Position numbers and translations under genes: made by a program
Shown here: in pieces, positions 17,410 through 25,495 of the stretch
How the letters are laid out: the number at the start of each line of letters is the position of its first letter
Numbering within the stretch: the stretch's first letter is position 1
Notes under the pieces: generated by a model
The model's input: the letters and a program-made list of their open reading frames with translations, nothing else
Told to the model about the DNA's origin: nothing
Database searches by the model: none
Assembly: GCA_024644435.1 (NCBI GenBank)
Contig: JAHEKZ010000009.1
Span: forward strand, 1 to 49,290
Length of the DNA stretch: 49,290 nucleotides
Origin: Actinomycetes bacterium
GTDB lineage: Bacteria; Actinomycetota; Actinomycetes; JAHEKZ01
Direction: 5' to 3'

Positions 17410-18167
17410 CCCCCCTGAGGGTGGCAGTGGTTGGCGCTGCCGGGCGGATGGGACGCCAGACGTGCGCGGCCATCGACGACGCAGCCGACCTGGCGCTCGT
17501 GGCGCGGATCGACCGTTCCGACTCACTGGCCGATGCGGCGGCCGCCGAAGCGCAGGTCGTTGTCGACTTCACCGTGCCGGACGCCGTCATGGGCACGCTT
17601 GAGGCGGCGCTGGGGTACGGCATGCATGTCGTGGTGGGGACAAGCGGGTTCGATGCCGATCGTCTGGCCCAGGTCAGCCACCTGGTCGATGGCTCGCCAG
17701 GGCTCGGGGTCGTCGTCGCCCCCAACTTCGCCATCGGAGCCGTTCTGCTGATGCGTTTTGCGCGTGAGGCAGCTGCGCACTTCGCGTCCGTCGAGATCGT
17801 GGAGACTCACCACCCCGACAAGGTCGACGCACCGAGCGGAACGGCGGTGCACACCGCTCAGGTGGTCGCGGAGGCTCGTCGCTCCGCCGGAATCCCGGCG
17901 GCCCCCGACGCGACGTCGCGGTCGCTCCCTGGCGCGCGGGGTGCCCTGGTCGACGGCGTTCCCGTGCACTCGGTCCGGCTGCGCGGTGCGGTCGCGCACG
18001 AAGAGGTCGTCCTCGGCAACGCCGGCGAGATCCTGACCCTCCGCCATGACTCCCTCGACCGCTCCGGCTTCATGCCCGGGGTGCTGCTCGCGGTGCGCCA
18101 GGTCGCCGACCGCCCAGGGCTCACCGTGGGGCTCGAGTCGTTGCTGGGTCTGCCCACCCCCTCGTGA
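17406..18167 (+). CDS. dapB: 4-hydroxy-tetrahydrodipicolinate reductase
   Basis: DapB performs the NAD(P)H-dependent step after DapA in lysine and diaminopimelate synthesis. The 253-residue protein has the Rossmann loop VVGAAGRMGR (8-17), VDFTVPDAV, GTSGF, and the catalytic/substrate motif ETHHPDKVDAPSGTA (132-146) with His134/His135, Lys138 and the PSGT loop. The GTG start overlaps the stop of the peptidase gene (GTGA). dapA lies 4.6 kb downstream on the same strand, separated by an unrelated block, as in other actinobacteria. Confidence 0.96.
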   Translation: MTPLRVAVVGAAGRMGRQTCAAIDDAADLALVARIDRSDSLADAAAAEAQVVVDFTVPDAVMGTLEAALGYGMHVVVGTSGFDADRLAQVSHLVDGSPGLGVVVAPNFAIGAVLLMRFAREAAAHFASVEIVETHHPDKVDAPSGTAVHTAQVVAEARRSAGIPAAPDATSRSLPGARGALVDGVPVHSVRLRGAVAHEEVVLGNAGEILTLRHDSLDRSGFMPGVLLAVRQVADRPGLTVGLESLLGLPTPS

Positions 18168-18177
18168 GCGGTTCGGC

Positions 18178-18615
18178 GTGAAGGCTCGCATCGCAGCATG
18201 GGTGCTCGCCGGTGTCTGTGCCTTCTATCTGCTCTTCATCGCTCAGCGTTCCTGGGTGCTGATCCGCAGCGCCGAGGCGGTACCCGTCGTGCTCGGACTG
18301 GCCCTCGTTGTGCTGCCGGTGATCGGGGTGTGGGTCGTCGTGCGAGAGCTCCATTTCGGTATGCGCACCGCCGAGCTCGGCCGGGCCCTGGCCGAGGCCG
18401 ATGGGCTTCCGGAGGACGACCTGCCCCGCACCGCAGGCGGCCGAGTCGACCGGGCCGCTGCCGACGTCCGGTTCGCCGAGCGGCGACGTGAGGTCGAGGC
18501 CGATCCGGACGACTGGGGTGCGTGGTTCCGCCTCGCCGTGGCCTACGACGACGCCGGTGACAGGCGTCGGGCGCGCTCTGCGATGCGCACAGCCATCGAC
18601 CGCTACCCGGACTAG
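18178..18615 (+). CDS. small membrane protein with TPR-like C-terminus
   Basis: 145 residues. Two hydrophobic helices (AAWVLAGVCAFYLLFIAQRSWVLI and PVVLGLALVVLPVIGVWVVV) are followed by a charged segment (RTAELGRALAEADGLPEDDLP) and one TPR-like helix pair (VEADPDDWGAWFRLAVAYDDAGDRRRARSAMRTAI). The GTG at 18178 is 11 bases after dapB; the frame is open 44 codons upstream but only as a shadow of dapB. Genes of this design follow dapB in related actinobacteria. No function is known. Its TAG stop overlaps the minus-strand stop through the palindrome CTAG. Confidence 0.8.
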   Translation: MKARIAAWVLAGVCAFYLLFIAQRSWVLIRSAEAVPVVLGLALVVLPVIGVWVVVRELHFGMRTAELGRALAEADGLPEDDLPRTAGGRVDRAAADVRFAERRREVEADPDDWGAWFRLAVAYDDAGDRRRARSAMRTAIDRYPD

Positions 18616-19175
18616 TCGGGCACCTCGCCCATGCGACTGGCATCGCGCCACCATCGCTCAATGGCGAGTGAGGCCATGGCGAACGGTTCGGGGCGGCCCA
18701 CGAAGTCAGGACTGCGTCGGTGTACGGGTGTGGCGATCGGACCTTCGTCGCGCACCGTGATCACCACCCGCTTGCCGGCACCTGCCGGGTCGTCGGCGAC
18801 CGACGTGGTGGAGACGTCAGTCACCAGGCGCCAGGGGTACACCGCCATGGCTCGCATGGTCAGGATACGAACGCCGGCATCGTTGACGTAGACGCCGACA
18901 GCGAAGAACCGGGTGACCGCGATGGCCAACCCGGTGGCGATCAGACCGAAGGCGACCCCGTAGACCAGCCGGGCCATCACCGGGCCGGGACTGAGCAGGG
19001 CGGAGAAGGACAGAAAGGCCGGGGCGGTCGTGATGAATATTCCGATGATCGCGACCAGCACCCGCAGGGGACCAGGACGGTAGGGACGGATCCACGTCAC
19101 CTGTCGATACGCGTCGCCGACCGGCCCCTTCGGGCGGTCCGGCCAGAGCTTCCAGCCGGTGTACCAATGGCTCAT
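18612..19175 (-). CDS. membrane protein with PH-like C-terminal region, unknown function
   Basis: 187 residues. After a short cytoplasmic-type N-terminus (MSHWYTGWKLWPDRPKG) come two membrane segments (VLVAIIGIFITTAPAFLSFSALL and LVYGVAFGLIATGLAIAVTRFFAVGVYV). A soluble region (GVRILTMRAMAVYPWRLVTDVSTTSV, then RVVITVRDEGP) looks like the bacterial PH-domain fold found in small membrane proteins. It starts 16 bases after azlD and is probably the last gene of the GNAT-azlC-azlD unit. I do not recognise the family. Confidence 0.72.
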   Translation of the reverse strand: MSHWYTGWKLWPDRPKGPVGDAYRQVTWIRPYRPGPLRVLVAIIGIFITTAPAFLSFSALLSPGPVMARLVYGVAFGLIATGLAIAVTRFFAVGVYVNDAGVRILTMRAMAVYPWRLVTDVSTTSVADDPAGAGKRVVITVRDEGPIATPVHRRSPDFVGRPEPFAMASLAIERWWRDASRMGEVPD

Positions 19176-19191
19176 GTGGTCATCTTGCCGC

Positions 19192-19503
19192 TCATCCGGC
19201 GATCAGGCGCACCAGGGCGGCGACGACGGCGGCCCCGACGACCACGACGAGGAACGGTGCGCGCAGAAGCAGAGCGCCGACGGCGAAGGCCAGACCGGCG
19301 ACCCTCGCGTCCACGGCCAGGCCCTGCCCTTGCCCGAAGACCTGGACCGCGGTCAGGGCAGCCAGCAGGGCCACGGGAGTCAGGAGCGCAACCCGCGTCA
19401 CCCGGGGCCGCTCCAGCACCCACTCGGGCACGAAGTACCCCGATGCCTTCAGGGCGTAGCCGCCGATCGCGAGCGCGCCGATGGCCCACCACAGCTCACT
19501 CAT
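19192..19503 (-). CDS. azlD: AzlD-type branched-chain amino acid exporter, small subunit
   Basis: About 102 residues, almost entirely hydrophobic with three to four helices (ELWWAIGALAIGGYALKASGYF, VALLTPVALLAALTAVQVF, AGLAFAVGALLLRAPFLVVVVGAAVVAALVRL), matching the AzlD family in size and pattern. AzlD works with AzlC to export branched-chain amino acids or analogues at the cell membrane. The ATG at 19503 is chosen because it overlaps the end of azlC by 8 bp; a longer in-frame start would overlap it far more. Confidence 0.88.
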   Translation of the reverse strand: MSELWWAIGALAIGGYALKASGYFVPEWVLERPRVTRVALLTPVALLAALTAVQVFGQGQGLAVDARVAGLAFAVGALLLRAPFLVVVVGAAVVAALVRLIAG

Positions 19504-20218
19504 CGCCGACCTCCGGCTGGTGGGGTTCGGTCGAGGCCGGTCGCGGTTCTGGCCAGGCGAAGGCGAGGCCAACGGCAGCGGCCGCGATGACCGGGAGTCC
19601 TGGCGGGATGAGCGGCGTGAGGACCAGGGCCAGCACAGCCGATCCGCCGGCCACGGATCTGGCGGTTTTGGTCGTCAGCTGCGGCCATAGCAGGGCAAGG
19701 AACGCCGCCCCGACGGCAGCATCGAGTCCGATGACCTGAGGATCGGAGACCTGGTCGACGGCGATGGCCCCCACCACGGTGGCGATGTTCCAGCAGACGA
19801 AGACGGCGATTCCAGTCGTCCAGAAGCCTGTGCGGGCCAGCGGCGTGGACCGCTGGCCGATCGCTACGGCTGTGGACTCGTCGATGGTCAGCTGAGCAGC
19901 GATCAGCCGTCGCCCTCCTCGCACCTCCAGGAACGGCGCCAGACGCAGCCCGTAGAAGGCGTTCCTCGCACCGACCACGAGCGCGGCCACGACGCCAGAT
20001 GCGGCTGCGCCACCGGCTCCGACGACACCGATCAGAGCGAACTGCGATGCCCCGGTGAAGACGAGGGAGCTCAGCGCCACTGCCTGCAGCACGGTGAACC
20101 CGTTGGCGACTGCCAAGGCTCCGAAACCGAGGCCGTAGGCGCCGACGGCAACCCCGACACCCCATGCCTGTCGGCGCACCCGGGCGCTGAGCTGTTGGTG
20201 ATCGTCCGGTGGGGTCAT
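19496..20218 (-). CDS. azlC: AzlC-type branched-chain amino acid exporter, large subunit
   Basis: 240 residues with the AzlC signature near the N-terminus: GVAVGAYGLGFGALAVANGFTVLQAVALSSLVFTGASQFALIGVVGAGG, followed by VGARNAFYGLRLAPFL and LTIDESTAVA, and further membrane helices. Characterised homologues export leucine, isoleucine, valine or methionine; the substrate here is not visible. The ATG at 20218 overlaps the GNAT stop (ATGA), so the three genes form a coupled operon. No Lrp-type regulator is adjacent. Confidence 0.9.
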   Translation of the reverse strand: MTPPDDHQQLSARVRRQAWGVGVAVGAYGLGFGALAVANGFTVLQAVALSSLVFTGASQFALIGVVGAGGAAASGVVAALVVGARNAFYGLRLAPFLEVRGGRRLIAAQLTIDESTAVAIGQRSTPLARTGFWTTGIAVFVCWNIATVVGAIAVDQVSDPQVIGLDAAVGAAFLALLWPQLTTKTARSVAGGSAVLALVLTPLIPPGLPVIAAAAVGLAFAWPEPRPASTEPHQPEVGDE

Positions 20219-20763
20219 GAAGGGGGCGACCCCAGGGCGGTTCCCATGCGCACTTGGCGCAGCCTCTGGGCCTCGTCGTCGGTGGCCAGGGTTCGGTGGG
20301 CGCCGTCTGCGGCCCACCCGGCTCCCTCAAGGAAGCGCCGCGACGCGTCGTCGGTGCTGATGACCCAGACGACGGCCTCCTGCTCGTCAGCGTCAGCAGC
20401 TGTCTGCATCGCCGCCGTGAGCAGCCGCGACCCATGGCCGTGTCCCCGGTGCTCAGGATCGACTGTGAGGACCACGAGCTCCAGGCAGGTGTCAGGGTCG
20501 AGATCGGGGTCGGAGACCGGAGCGAGTGCGGCGATGCCGACGACCTCTTCGCCGGTGTCACGGGTCTCGACGGCCACCCAGGTCGAGTGGCGGTCGCTGG
20601 GGGGAGCCATGACGGCCCTTTCCCATGAGCGCTCCATCTCGGCGGCATCCGGGAGCGACGGAAGGCCGAGCTCTGCGCTCGCAGCCTGCCAGCTGCGCCG
20701 CTGGACAGCTGCGAAGCCGGCGGCATCGATCAATCTCGCGGGTCGCGCGAACACGTCGGCCAT
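20215..20763 (-). CDS. GNAT family N-acetyltransferase
   Basis: 182 residues. The acetyl-CoA-binding motif A is visible as LTVDPEHRGHGHGSRLL, with the pyrophosphate loop RGHGHG at 106-111, preceded by a beta strand (LELVVLTV) and followed by VVWVISTDDASRRFLEGAGW, the usual motif B region. The acceptor is unknown; being first in an operon with azlCD hints at an amino acid or a derived small molecule, which is inference. The ATG at 20763 has GAGGA 8 bases upstream. It is divergent from the flavoprotein gene at 20842. Confidence 0.88.
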   Translation of the reverse strand: MADVFARPARLIDAAGFAAVQRRSWQAASAELGLPSLPDAAEMERSWERAVMAPPSDRHSTWVAVETRDTGEEVVGIAALAPVSDPDLDPDTCLELVVLTVDPEHRGHGHGSRLLTAAMQTAADADEQEAVVWVISTDDASRRFLEGAGWAADGAHRTLATDDEAQRLRQVRMGTALGSPPS

Positions 20764-20829
20764 GGGCGCATCCTCGCAGGGTGCGTCTCGGTGTGCGTCT
20801 CCTGGTGGCTCGGCGATGTGTCAGCGCCA

Positions 20830-20835
20830 TAAGGT
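20830..20835 (+). promoter_or_regulatory. candidate -10 box for a leaderless flavoprotein transcript
   Basis: TAAGGT, 6 bases before the ATG at 20842, with no Shine-Dalgarno sequence between them. The geometry predicts transcription starting at the start codon. Confidence 0.5.
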
Positions 20836-20841
20836 CGCGCT

Positions 20842-21972
20842 ATGCGCGTGATCGTGGTGGGTGCCGGCGTCATGGGGCTCTCTGCGGCGGCCGAGCTGTC
20901 GGCTCGCGGGCACTACGTCGTTGCGCTCGACCGGTTCGGTGTCGGCAACCGGATCGCCAGCTCCAGTGGCGCGACCCGGATCTTCCGGCTTGCCCACCCG
21001 TCGCGCGACCACGTCCGGCTGGCCAAGTGGAACCACGTCCTGTGGGACCGACTGGAACAGCGGGCCGGCCGATCCCTTCGACTCAAGACCGGGCTGATCT
21101 GGCGGGGCGGGCTGGCAGATGACGTGCAGCGGGCGTTGGCTGACGAAGGGGTCGACCACGAACGGATCGACCGCCGGAGACAGGCAACTCTCTTTCCGGA
21201 GCTCAGGTGGGACGACGCGCGTGGAGCCGTCTGGCAGCCGGAGGCGGGGGCCGTCCTCGCTGATCTGGCCCTGCATGCGGTCGAATCGACGTTCACCACC
21301 AGCGGGGGTCATCTAGTACCCGATGCGCGGGTGCTGGAGGTCGACTCCCACGCGCCTGGTGGCGTGCGCGTGGTTGCCGAGGTGGCCGGTGCCCGACAGG
21401 AGTGGACAGCTGACCGTGTCGTCATTGCCGCGGGGCCGTGGGCCGGGCAGTTCTTGGGTGCGCTGGGGGCCGGCGTGCAGCTCACGCCCGTCCTCGAACA
21501 GGTCACCTACGTGCGCGGTGGCGCGGACATCCCCTGGCAGAACCGACCTGCCATCGTCGACGCGCCACTCGACGGATCGTCCTTCGGCTTCTACGCCATG
21601 CCGACGCCCGGCGTCGGGTTCAAGGTGGGCATCGACACGCCCTTGCGTCCCTTCGTCGACGGCGACCTCGACCGGGAACCGGACATCGGCCGAGAGCGCG
21701 AGTCCGTCGAACGCCTGCGCTACGAGCTGCCGACGTTCGACGCAGAGGTCGTGCGTTCGGAGATCTGCTCGTGGACCGACTCGCCGGACGACCGTTTCGT
21801 GCTGGACCGGGTGGGCGACGTCGTCGTCGCCTGCGGCGACAGCGGTCAGGGCTTTAAGTTCCTTCCCATGTTCGGTGAGGTGCTAGCCAACCTGGTCGAC
21901 GAGAGCCCGATGCCCGACTCGGTGGCCGCTGATGTTGCCTCCCTCGGGCTCGAGCGGTTCACCGATCGCTAG
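20842..21972 (+). CDS. FAD-dependent amine oxidoreductase, monomeric sarcosine oxidase-like
   Basis: 376 residues of the DAO family. The N-terminal dinucleotide motif VVGAGVMGLSAAAEL is followed by SSSGATRIFRLAHP, the sarcosine-oxidase version of the FAD-binding loop. Near the C-terminus, CSWTDSPDDRFVLD has Cys309 where monomeric sarcosine oxidase attaches FAD covalently, and GDSGQGFKFLPMFGE has Lys339 at the position of the oxygen-activating lysine. Such enzymes oxidise N-methyl amino acids (sarcosine, N-methyltryptophan) or related cyclic amines, releasing hydrogen peroxide; the exact substrate cannot be told. No ribosome-binding site is present: a -10-like TAAGGT ends 6 bases before the ATG. 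Confidence 0.88.
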   Translation: MRVIVVGAGVMGLSAAAELSARGHYVVALDRFGVGNRIASSSGATRIFRLAHPSRDHVRLAKWNHVLWDRLEQRAGRSLRLKTGLIWRGGLADDVQRALADEGVDHERIDRRRQATLFPELRWDDARGAVWQPEAGAVLADLALHAVESTFTTSGGHLVPDARVLEVDSHAPGGVRVVAEVAGARQEWTADRVVIAAGPWAGQFLGALGAGVQLTPVLEQVTYVRGGADIPWQNRPAIVDAPLDGSSFGFYAMPTPGVGFKVGIDTPLRPFVDGDLDREPDIGRERESVERLRYELPTFDAEVVRSEICSWTDSPDDRFVLDRVGDVVVACGDSGQGFKFLPMFGEVLANLVDESPMPDSVAADVASLGLERFTDR

Positions 21973-21975
21973 GGT
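21970..21975 (+). promoter_or_regulatory. candidate -10 box for leaderless thyX, overlapping a stop codon
   Basis: TAGGGT, 6 bases before the thyX GTG. Its first three bases are the TAG stop of the upstream flavoprotein gene. The spacer gatctc has no Shine-Dalgarno sequence. Confidence 0.5.
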
Positions 21976-21981
21976 GATCTC

Positions 21982-22704
21982 GTGAGCGATGCCGAGATGA
22001 AGTTCCGCAGCGACATGACCGTCGAGCTCGTGCGTTCGTCCGCACAGGATGCCGATGTGCTCTTCGCCGCCAGGGTGTCAACGCTCGGCGAGCAGTCACT
22101 CGACGACATCGACGCAGACGCAGGACGTTCCGAGGGGTTGATCCGCTACCTGATGCGTGAGCGTCATGGGTCGCCGTTCGAGCACAACTCAATGACGTTC
22201 TACGTACAGGCGCCGATCTTCGTCTTTCGCGAGTTCATGCGGCACCGCATCGCCTCCTACAACGAGGAGTCTGGTCGCTATCGCGAGCTGCGGCCGGTGT
22301 TCTACGTCCCGTCCCCGGAGCGCAAGCTGGTCCAGGAGGGAAAGCCGGGTCACTATGTCTTCGTCGACGGCACGGCTGAACAGCACGCCGCGGTGGTCGA
22401 GCAGACCAAGCAGGCGTGTACCACCGCCTATCGCGCCTACCAGGCGATGCTCGACACAGGGGTCGCCAGAGAGGTGGCTCGGGGAGTGCTCCCCGTCGCC
22501 ACCTACTCGTCGATGTACGTGACGATGAACGCCCGGTCCCTGATGAACTTCCTGTCGCTGCGCACCAAGCGAGAGGGCTCGGCGTACCCCTCATACCCGC
22601 AGCGCGAGATCGAGATGGTCGCCGAGCAGATGGAGTCGGTATGGGCCGAGCTCATGCCGGTTACCCACGCCGCCTTCGAGGCGGCCGGCCGCGTCTCGCC
22701 GTAG
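21982..22704 (+). CDS. thyX: flavin-dependent thymidylate synthase
   Basis: ThyX makes dTMP from dUMP using methylene-tetrahydrofolate, FAD and NADPH. The 240-residue protein has the full ThyX motif RHRxxSxNExSxRY at residues 87-100 (RHRIASYNEESGRY), along with HGSPFEHNSMTFYVQAP and the C-terminal SLRTKREGSAYPSYPQREI region. The GTG at 21982 lacks a ribosome-binding site and is 6 bases from TAGGGT, so it is probably leaderless. thyX upstream of dapA and RNase J is conserved in mycobacteria. A strong hairpin follows the gene. Confidence 0.97.
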   Translation: MSDAEMKFRSDMTVELVRSSAQDADVLFAARVSTLGEQSLDDIDADAGRSEGLIRYLMRERHGSPFEHNSMTFYVQAPIFVFREFMRHRIASYNEESGRYRELRPVFYVPSPERKLVQEGKPGHYVFVDGTAEQHAAVVEQTKQACTTAYRAYQAMLDTGVAREVARGVLPVATYSSMYVTMNARSLMNFLSLRTKREGSAYPSYPQREIEMVAEQMESVWAELMPVTHAAFEAAGRVSP

Positions 22705-22744
22705 CAGCTGTAACGCCGCGTACCCCAGGAGCGATCACGAGTAG

Positions 22745-22786
22745 ACCCCGTCACTGACCGACCCCCCGAGCGGGTAGTGGCGGGGT
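22745..22786 (+). terminator. terminator-like hairpin between thyX and dapA
   Basis: The left arm 22745-22755 and right arm 22776-22786 pair over 11 positions with one G-T pair; the 20-base loop can form a further small stem. No T-tract follows, as is common for actinobacterial terminators. It separates thyX from the dapA promoter 24 bases downstream. Confidence 0.65.
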
Positions 22787-22809
22787 CCTCACACGCCTCC
22801 GATTCCCGA

Positions 22810-22815
22810 TAGCCT
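22810..22815 (+). promoter_or_regulatory. candidate -10 box for leaderless dapA
   Basis: TAGCCT, 6 bases before the dapA ATG; the spacer gccggt contains no ribosome-binding site. The arrangement is nearly identical to the one before ftsK. Confidence 0.55.
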
Positions 22816-22821
22816 GCCGGT

Positions 22822-23733
22822 ATGACGCAGCAGTCCGCTTCTCGACGTGCCCCGTTCGGTCAGGTACTCACGGCAATGGTCACCCCGTTCCGGAGCGACC
22901 TGTCCCTTGACCTCGACGCAGTACAACAGCTGGCTACCTACCTGGTCGACCAGGGCAACGACGGGCTCGTCGTCAACGGAACGACGGGGGAGTCGCCAAC
23001 CACCACCGACCATGAACAAGAGCTCGTGGTGCGTGCCGTCGTCGATGCCGTTGGCGACCGGGCAATGGTGATTGCCGGTGCCAGCAGCAACGACACCGTC
23101 CACGCGATCGAACGGGCCAGGCTGGCCGCCAAGGCCGGGGCCCACGCCTTGCTGGTGGTGTCGCCGTATTACAACCGACCCCCCCAGGAGGGCGTGTTCA
23201 CCCACCTGACCATGGTCGCTGACTCGACGGAGCTTCCGGTGATGGTCTACGACATCCCAGGTCGCACCGGGGTGGCGATCGACGTCGAGACCATGGTCCG
23301 AGCGGCCGAACACGAGAAGATCGTGGCCGTCAAGGACGCGAAAGCCGATCTTGAGGCATCCTCATGGGTCATGGCCAGAACTGATCTGGCTTGGTACTCC
23401 GGCGACGACGTGCTGACTCTTCCGCTGATGAGCATCGGTGGCGTCGGTGTGGTCAGCGTGGCAGCGCATCTCGTGGCCCGCAGGATCGGCGAGATGATCG
23501 CCGCCTACGAGTCCGGTGACGTTTTCACTGCCACTCGGCTCCACCTGGGTCTGCTTCCGGTCTACACCGGTCTCTTCCGGACTCAGGGGCTGATGACGAC
23601 CAAGGCGGCGCTGTCACAGCTCGGAGTGATCGGTGGGGCCGTGCGACCGCCGCTGGTCGACCTCACCCAGGAAGAGTTCGCCACGTTGACGCTCGACCTC
23701 GCCGACGGCGGCGTCGAGGGATTCATCGCATGA
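22822..23733 (+). CDS. dapA: 4-hydroxy-tetrahydrodipicolinate synthase
   Basis: DapA condenses pyruvate with aspartate semialdehyde, the first committed step to diaminopimelate and lysine. The 303-residue (beta/alpha)8 enzyme shows GTTGESPT (53-60, with Thr54/Thr55), SPYYN (114-118), Tyr143 in MVYDIPGRTG and the Schiff-base lysine Lys171 in VAVKDAKADL. The ATG at 22822 lies 6 bases after TAGCCT with no ribosome-binding site, which suggests a leaderless mRNA. The stop overlaps the RNase J start (ATGA). Confidence 0.97.
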   Translation: MTQQSASRRAPFGQVLTAMVTPFRSDLSLDLDAVQQLATYLVDQGNDGLVVNGTTGESPTTTDHEQELVVRAVVDAVGDRAMVIAGASSNDTVHAIERARLAAKAGAHALLVVSPYYNRPPQEGVFTHLTMVADSTELPVMVYDIPGRTGVAIDVETMVRAAEHEKIVAVKDAKADLEASSWVMARTDLAWYSGDDVLTLPLMSIGGVGVVSVAAHLVARRIGEMIAAYESGDVFTATRLHLGLLPVYTGLFRTQGLMTTKAALSQLGVIGGAVRPPLVDLTQEEFATLTLDLADGGVEGFIA

Positions 23734-25418
23734 GCCATCCGCACCCCGAGCTCGGCCCTCCACCGCCTGCGCCAGCGGGATCACTGCGCATCGTGCCGCT
23801 CGGCGGGCTTGGCGAGATCGGGCGCAACATGACCGTCTTCGAGTTCGACGGCAAGATCTTGATCGTCGACTGCGGCGTGCTCTTTCCCGAGGATGACCAG
23901 CCAGGGATCGACTTGATCCTGCCTGACTTCGACTACATCAGGGACCGGCTGGACGACGTCGTGGGACTGGTGCTCACGCACGGGCACGAAGACCACATCG
24001 GTGCCGTTCCGTACCTGCTGCGCGAACGCCCCGACATCCCCATGTTCGGTTCGCGTCTCACGCTCGCCTTCCTCGAGGCCAAGCTGCGGGAGCACCGCAT
24101 CACTCCGGTCGCCACGACTGTGGTCGAGGGCGATCGCACCTCGCTCGCGCCGTTCGACCTCGAGTTCATCGCGGTGAACCACTCGATTCCGGACGCCCTG
24201 GCAGTGGCGATCCGCACTCCCGCTGGTCAGCTGGTCGTCCACACCGGCGACTTCAAGATGGACCAGCTGCCGCTCGACGGTCGGGTGACCGACCTGCGGG
24301 CGTTCGCGCGCCTCGGCGACGAGGGAGTGGACCTCATGCTGGTCGACTCGACGAATGCCGAGGTGCCCGGGTTCGTCGCTTCGGAGAAGGACATCGTTCC
24401 GGCCCTCGAACGCTACTTCGCGCAGAGCGAGCGCCGGATCATCGTGGCCTCGTTCGCCTCACACATCCACCGGGTGCAGCAGATCATCGACGTCGCTCGC
24501 GCTCATCGTCGCAAGGTGGCGTTCGTCGGTCGGTCCATGGTGCGCAACATGGGGATTGCGCGAGACCTGGGATACCTGACGATCCCCGCTGACACGGTCG
24601 TCGACGTGAAGGCACTTGATGACCACCCCGACGACGGAGTGGTGCTGATCTGCACCGGCTCGCAGGGCGAGCCGATGGCTGTTCTGTCGCGGATTGCCGG
24701 ACGCGACCACAGCATCGTCCTGGGTCCTGACGACACCGTGATCCTCGCTTCATCTCTTATCCCCGGAAACGAGAACGCGGTGTTCCGCGTGATCAACGGG
24801 TTGATGCGGTGGGGCGCGACTGTCGTGCACAAAGGCAACGCCATGGTGCACGTGTCAGGTCACGCCGCCGCGGGTGAGCTGCTCTACCTCTACAACTTGG
24901 TGCGCCCCACGAACGTGATGCCCGTGCACGGCGAGATCCGGCACCTGCGGGCCAACGCAGACCTGGCGATGGCCACCGGAGTTGAGGCGCGCAACGTGGC
25001 GATGGCCGAGGACGGCGTAGTCGTCGACCTCGTCGATGGTCACGCCAGAGTCGTCGGCGCGGTCCCCTGCGGCTATGTCTACGTCGACGGTGCCTCGGTC
25101 GGCGACATCACCGAGGCGTCCCTGAAGGACCGCCGGATCCTCGGGTCCGAGGGTTTCGTCTCGGTCCACGTGGTCGTCGACTCCGCCACCGGCAAGGTGG
25201 TGGGTGGACCGGTCGTGTCGGCTCGCGGCTTCCTCGAGGACGACGCGGTGTTCGACGACGTGCTGCCCCTGATCACCGCCGCGCTGGAGGAGGCCGGCGG
25301 CCGAGGCATCGGCGACGCCCACCAGCTGCAGCAGGTGGTACGGCGCACGCTGGGACGCTGGGTGAGCAGCACCCACCGACGTAAGCCGATGATCATCCCG
25401 GTCGTGATCGAGGTCTGA
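23730..25418 (+). CDS. rnj: ribonuclease J (metallo-beta-lactamase / beta-CASP)
   Basis: RNase J combines endonuclease and 5'-to-3' exonuclease activity in RNA processing and decay. The 562-residue protein has the beta-lactamase motif THGHEDHIGA (His84, His86, Asp88, His89), then HTGDFKMDQ, VDSTNAEVPGF and the beta-CASP part (SFASHIHRVQQIID, GRSMVRNM, CTGSQGEPMAVLSRIA, HVSGHAAAGEL, MPVHGEIRHL), plus a C-terminal domain. The start is coupled to dapA by a 4-bp overlap, an arrangement shared with mycobacteria. With PNPase and the DHH protein, this window encodes much of the RNA-decay machinery. Confidence 0.96.
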   Translation: MSHPHPELGPPPPAPAGSLRIVPLGGLGEIGRNMTVFEFDGKILIVDCGVLFPEDDQPGIDLILPDFDYIRDRLDDVVGLVLTHGHEDHIGAVPYLLRERPDIPMFGSRLTLAFLEAKLREHRITPVATTVVEGDRTSLAPFDLEFIAVNHSIPDALAVAIRTPAGQLVVHTGDFKMDQLPLDGRVTDLRAFARLGDEGVDLMLVDSTNAEVPGFVASEKDIVPALERYFAQSERRIIVASFASHIHRVQQIIDVARAHRRKVAFVGRSMVRNMGIARDLGYLTIPADTVVDVKALDDHPDDGVVLICTGSQGEPMAVLSRIAGRDHSIVLGPDDTVILASSLIPGNENAVFRVINGLMRWGATVVHKGNAMVHVSGHAAAGELLYLYNLVRPTNVMPVHGEIRHLRANADLAMATGVEARNVAMAEDGVVVDLVDGHARVVGAVPCGYVYVDGASVGDITEASLKDRRILGSEGFVSVHVVVDSATGKVVGGPVVSARGFLEDDAVFDDVLPLITAALEEAGGRGIGDAHQLQQVVRRTLGRWVSSTHRRKPMIIPVVIEV

Positions 25419-25483
25419 CCCGGGCTCCGACACCGCAGCGCGACACACCGCGTCGCCAGCGGAGATCGACTCCTGCTGCTGGG

Positions 25484-25489
25484 TAGCCT
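25484..25489 (+). promoter_or_regulatory. candidate -10 box for leaderless ftsK
   Basis: TAGCCT, 6 bases before the ATG at 25496; the spacer gcgggt carries no convincing ribosome-binding site. It matches the dapA arrangement in sequence and spacing. Confidence 0.5.
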
Positions 25490-25495
25490 GCGGGT

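Noticed and set aside
25440-25456. Terminator between RNase J and ftsK (GCGAC/GTCGC)
   Set aside because: Only 5 bp with a 7-base loop, no T-tract; within the range expected by chance in GC-rich DNA.
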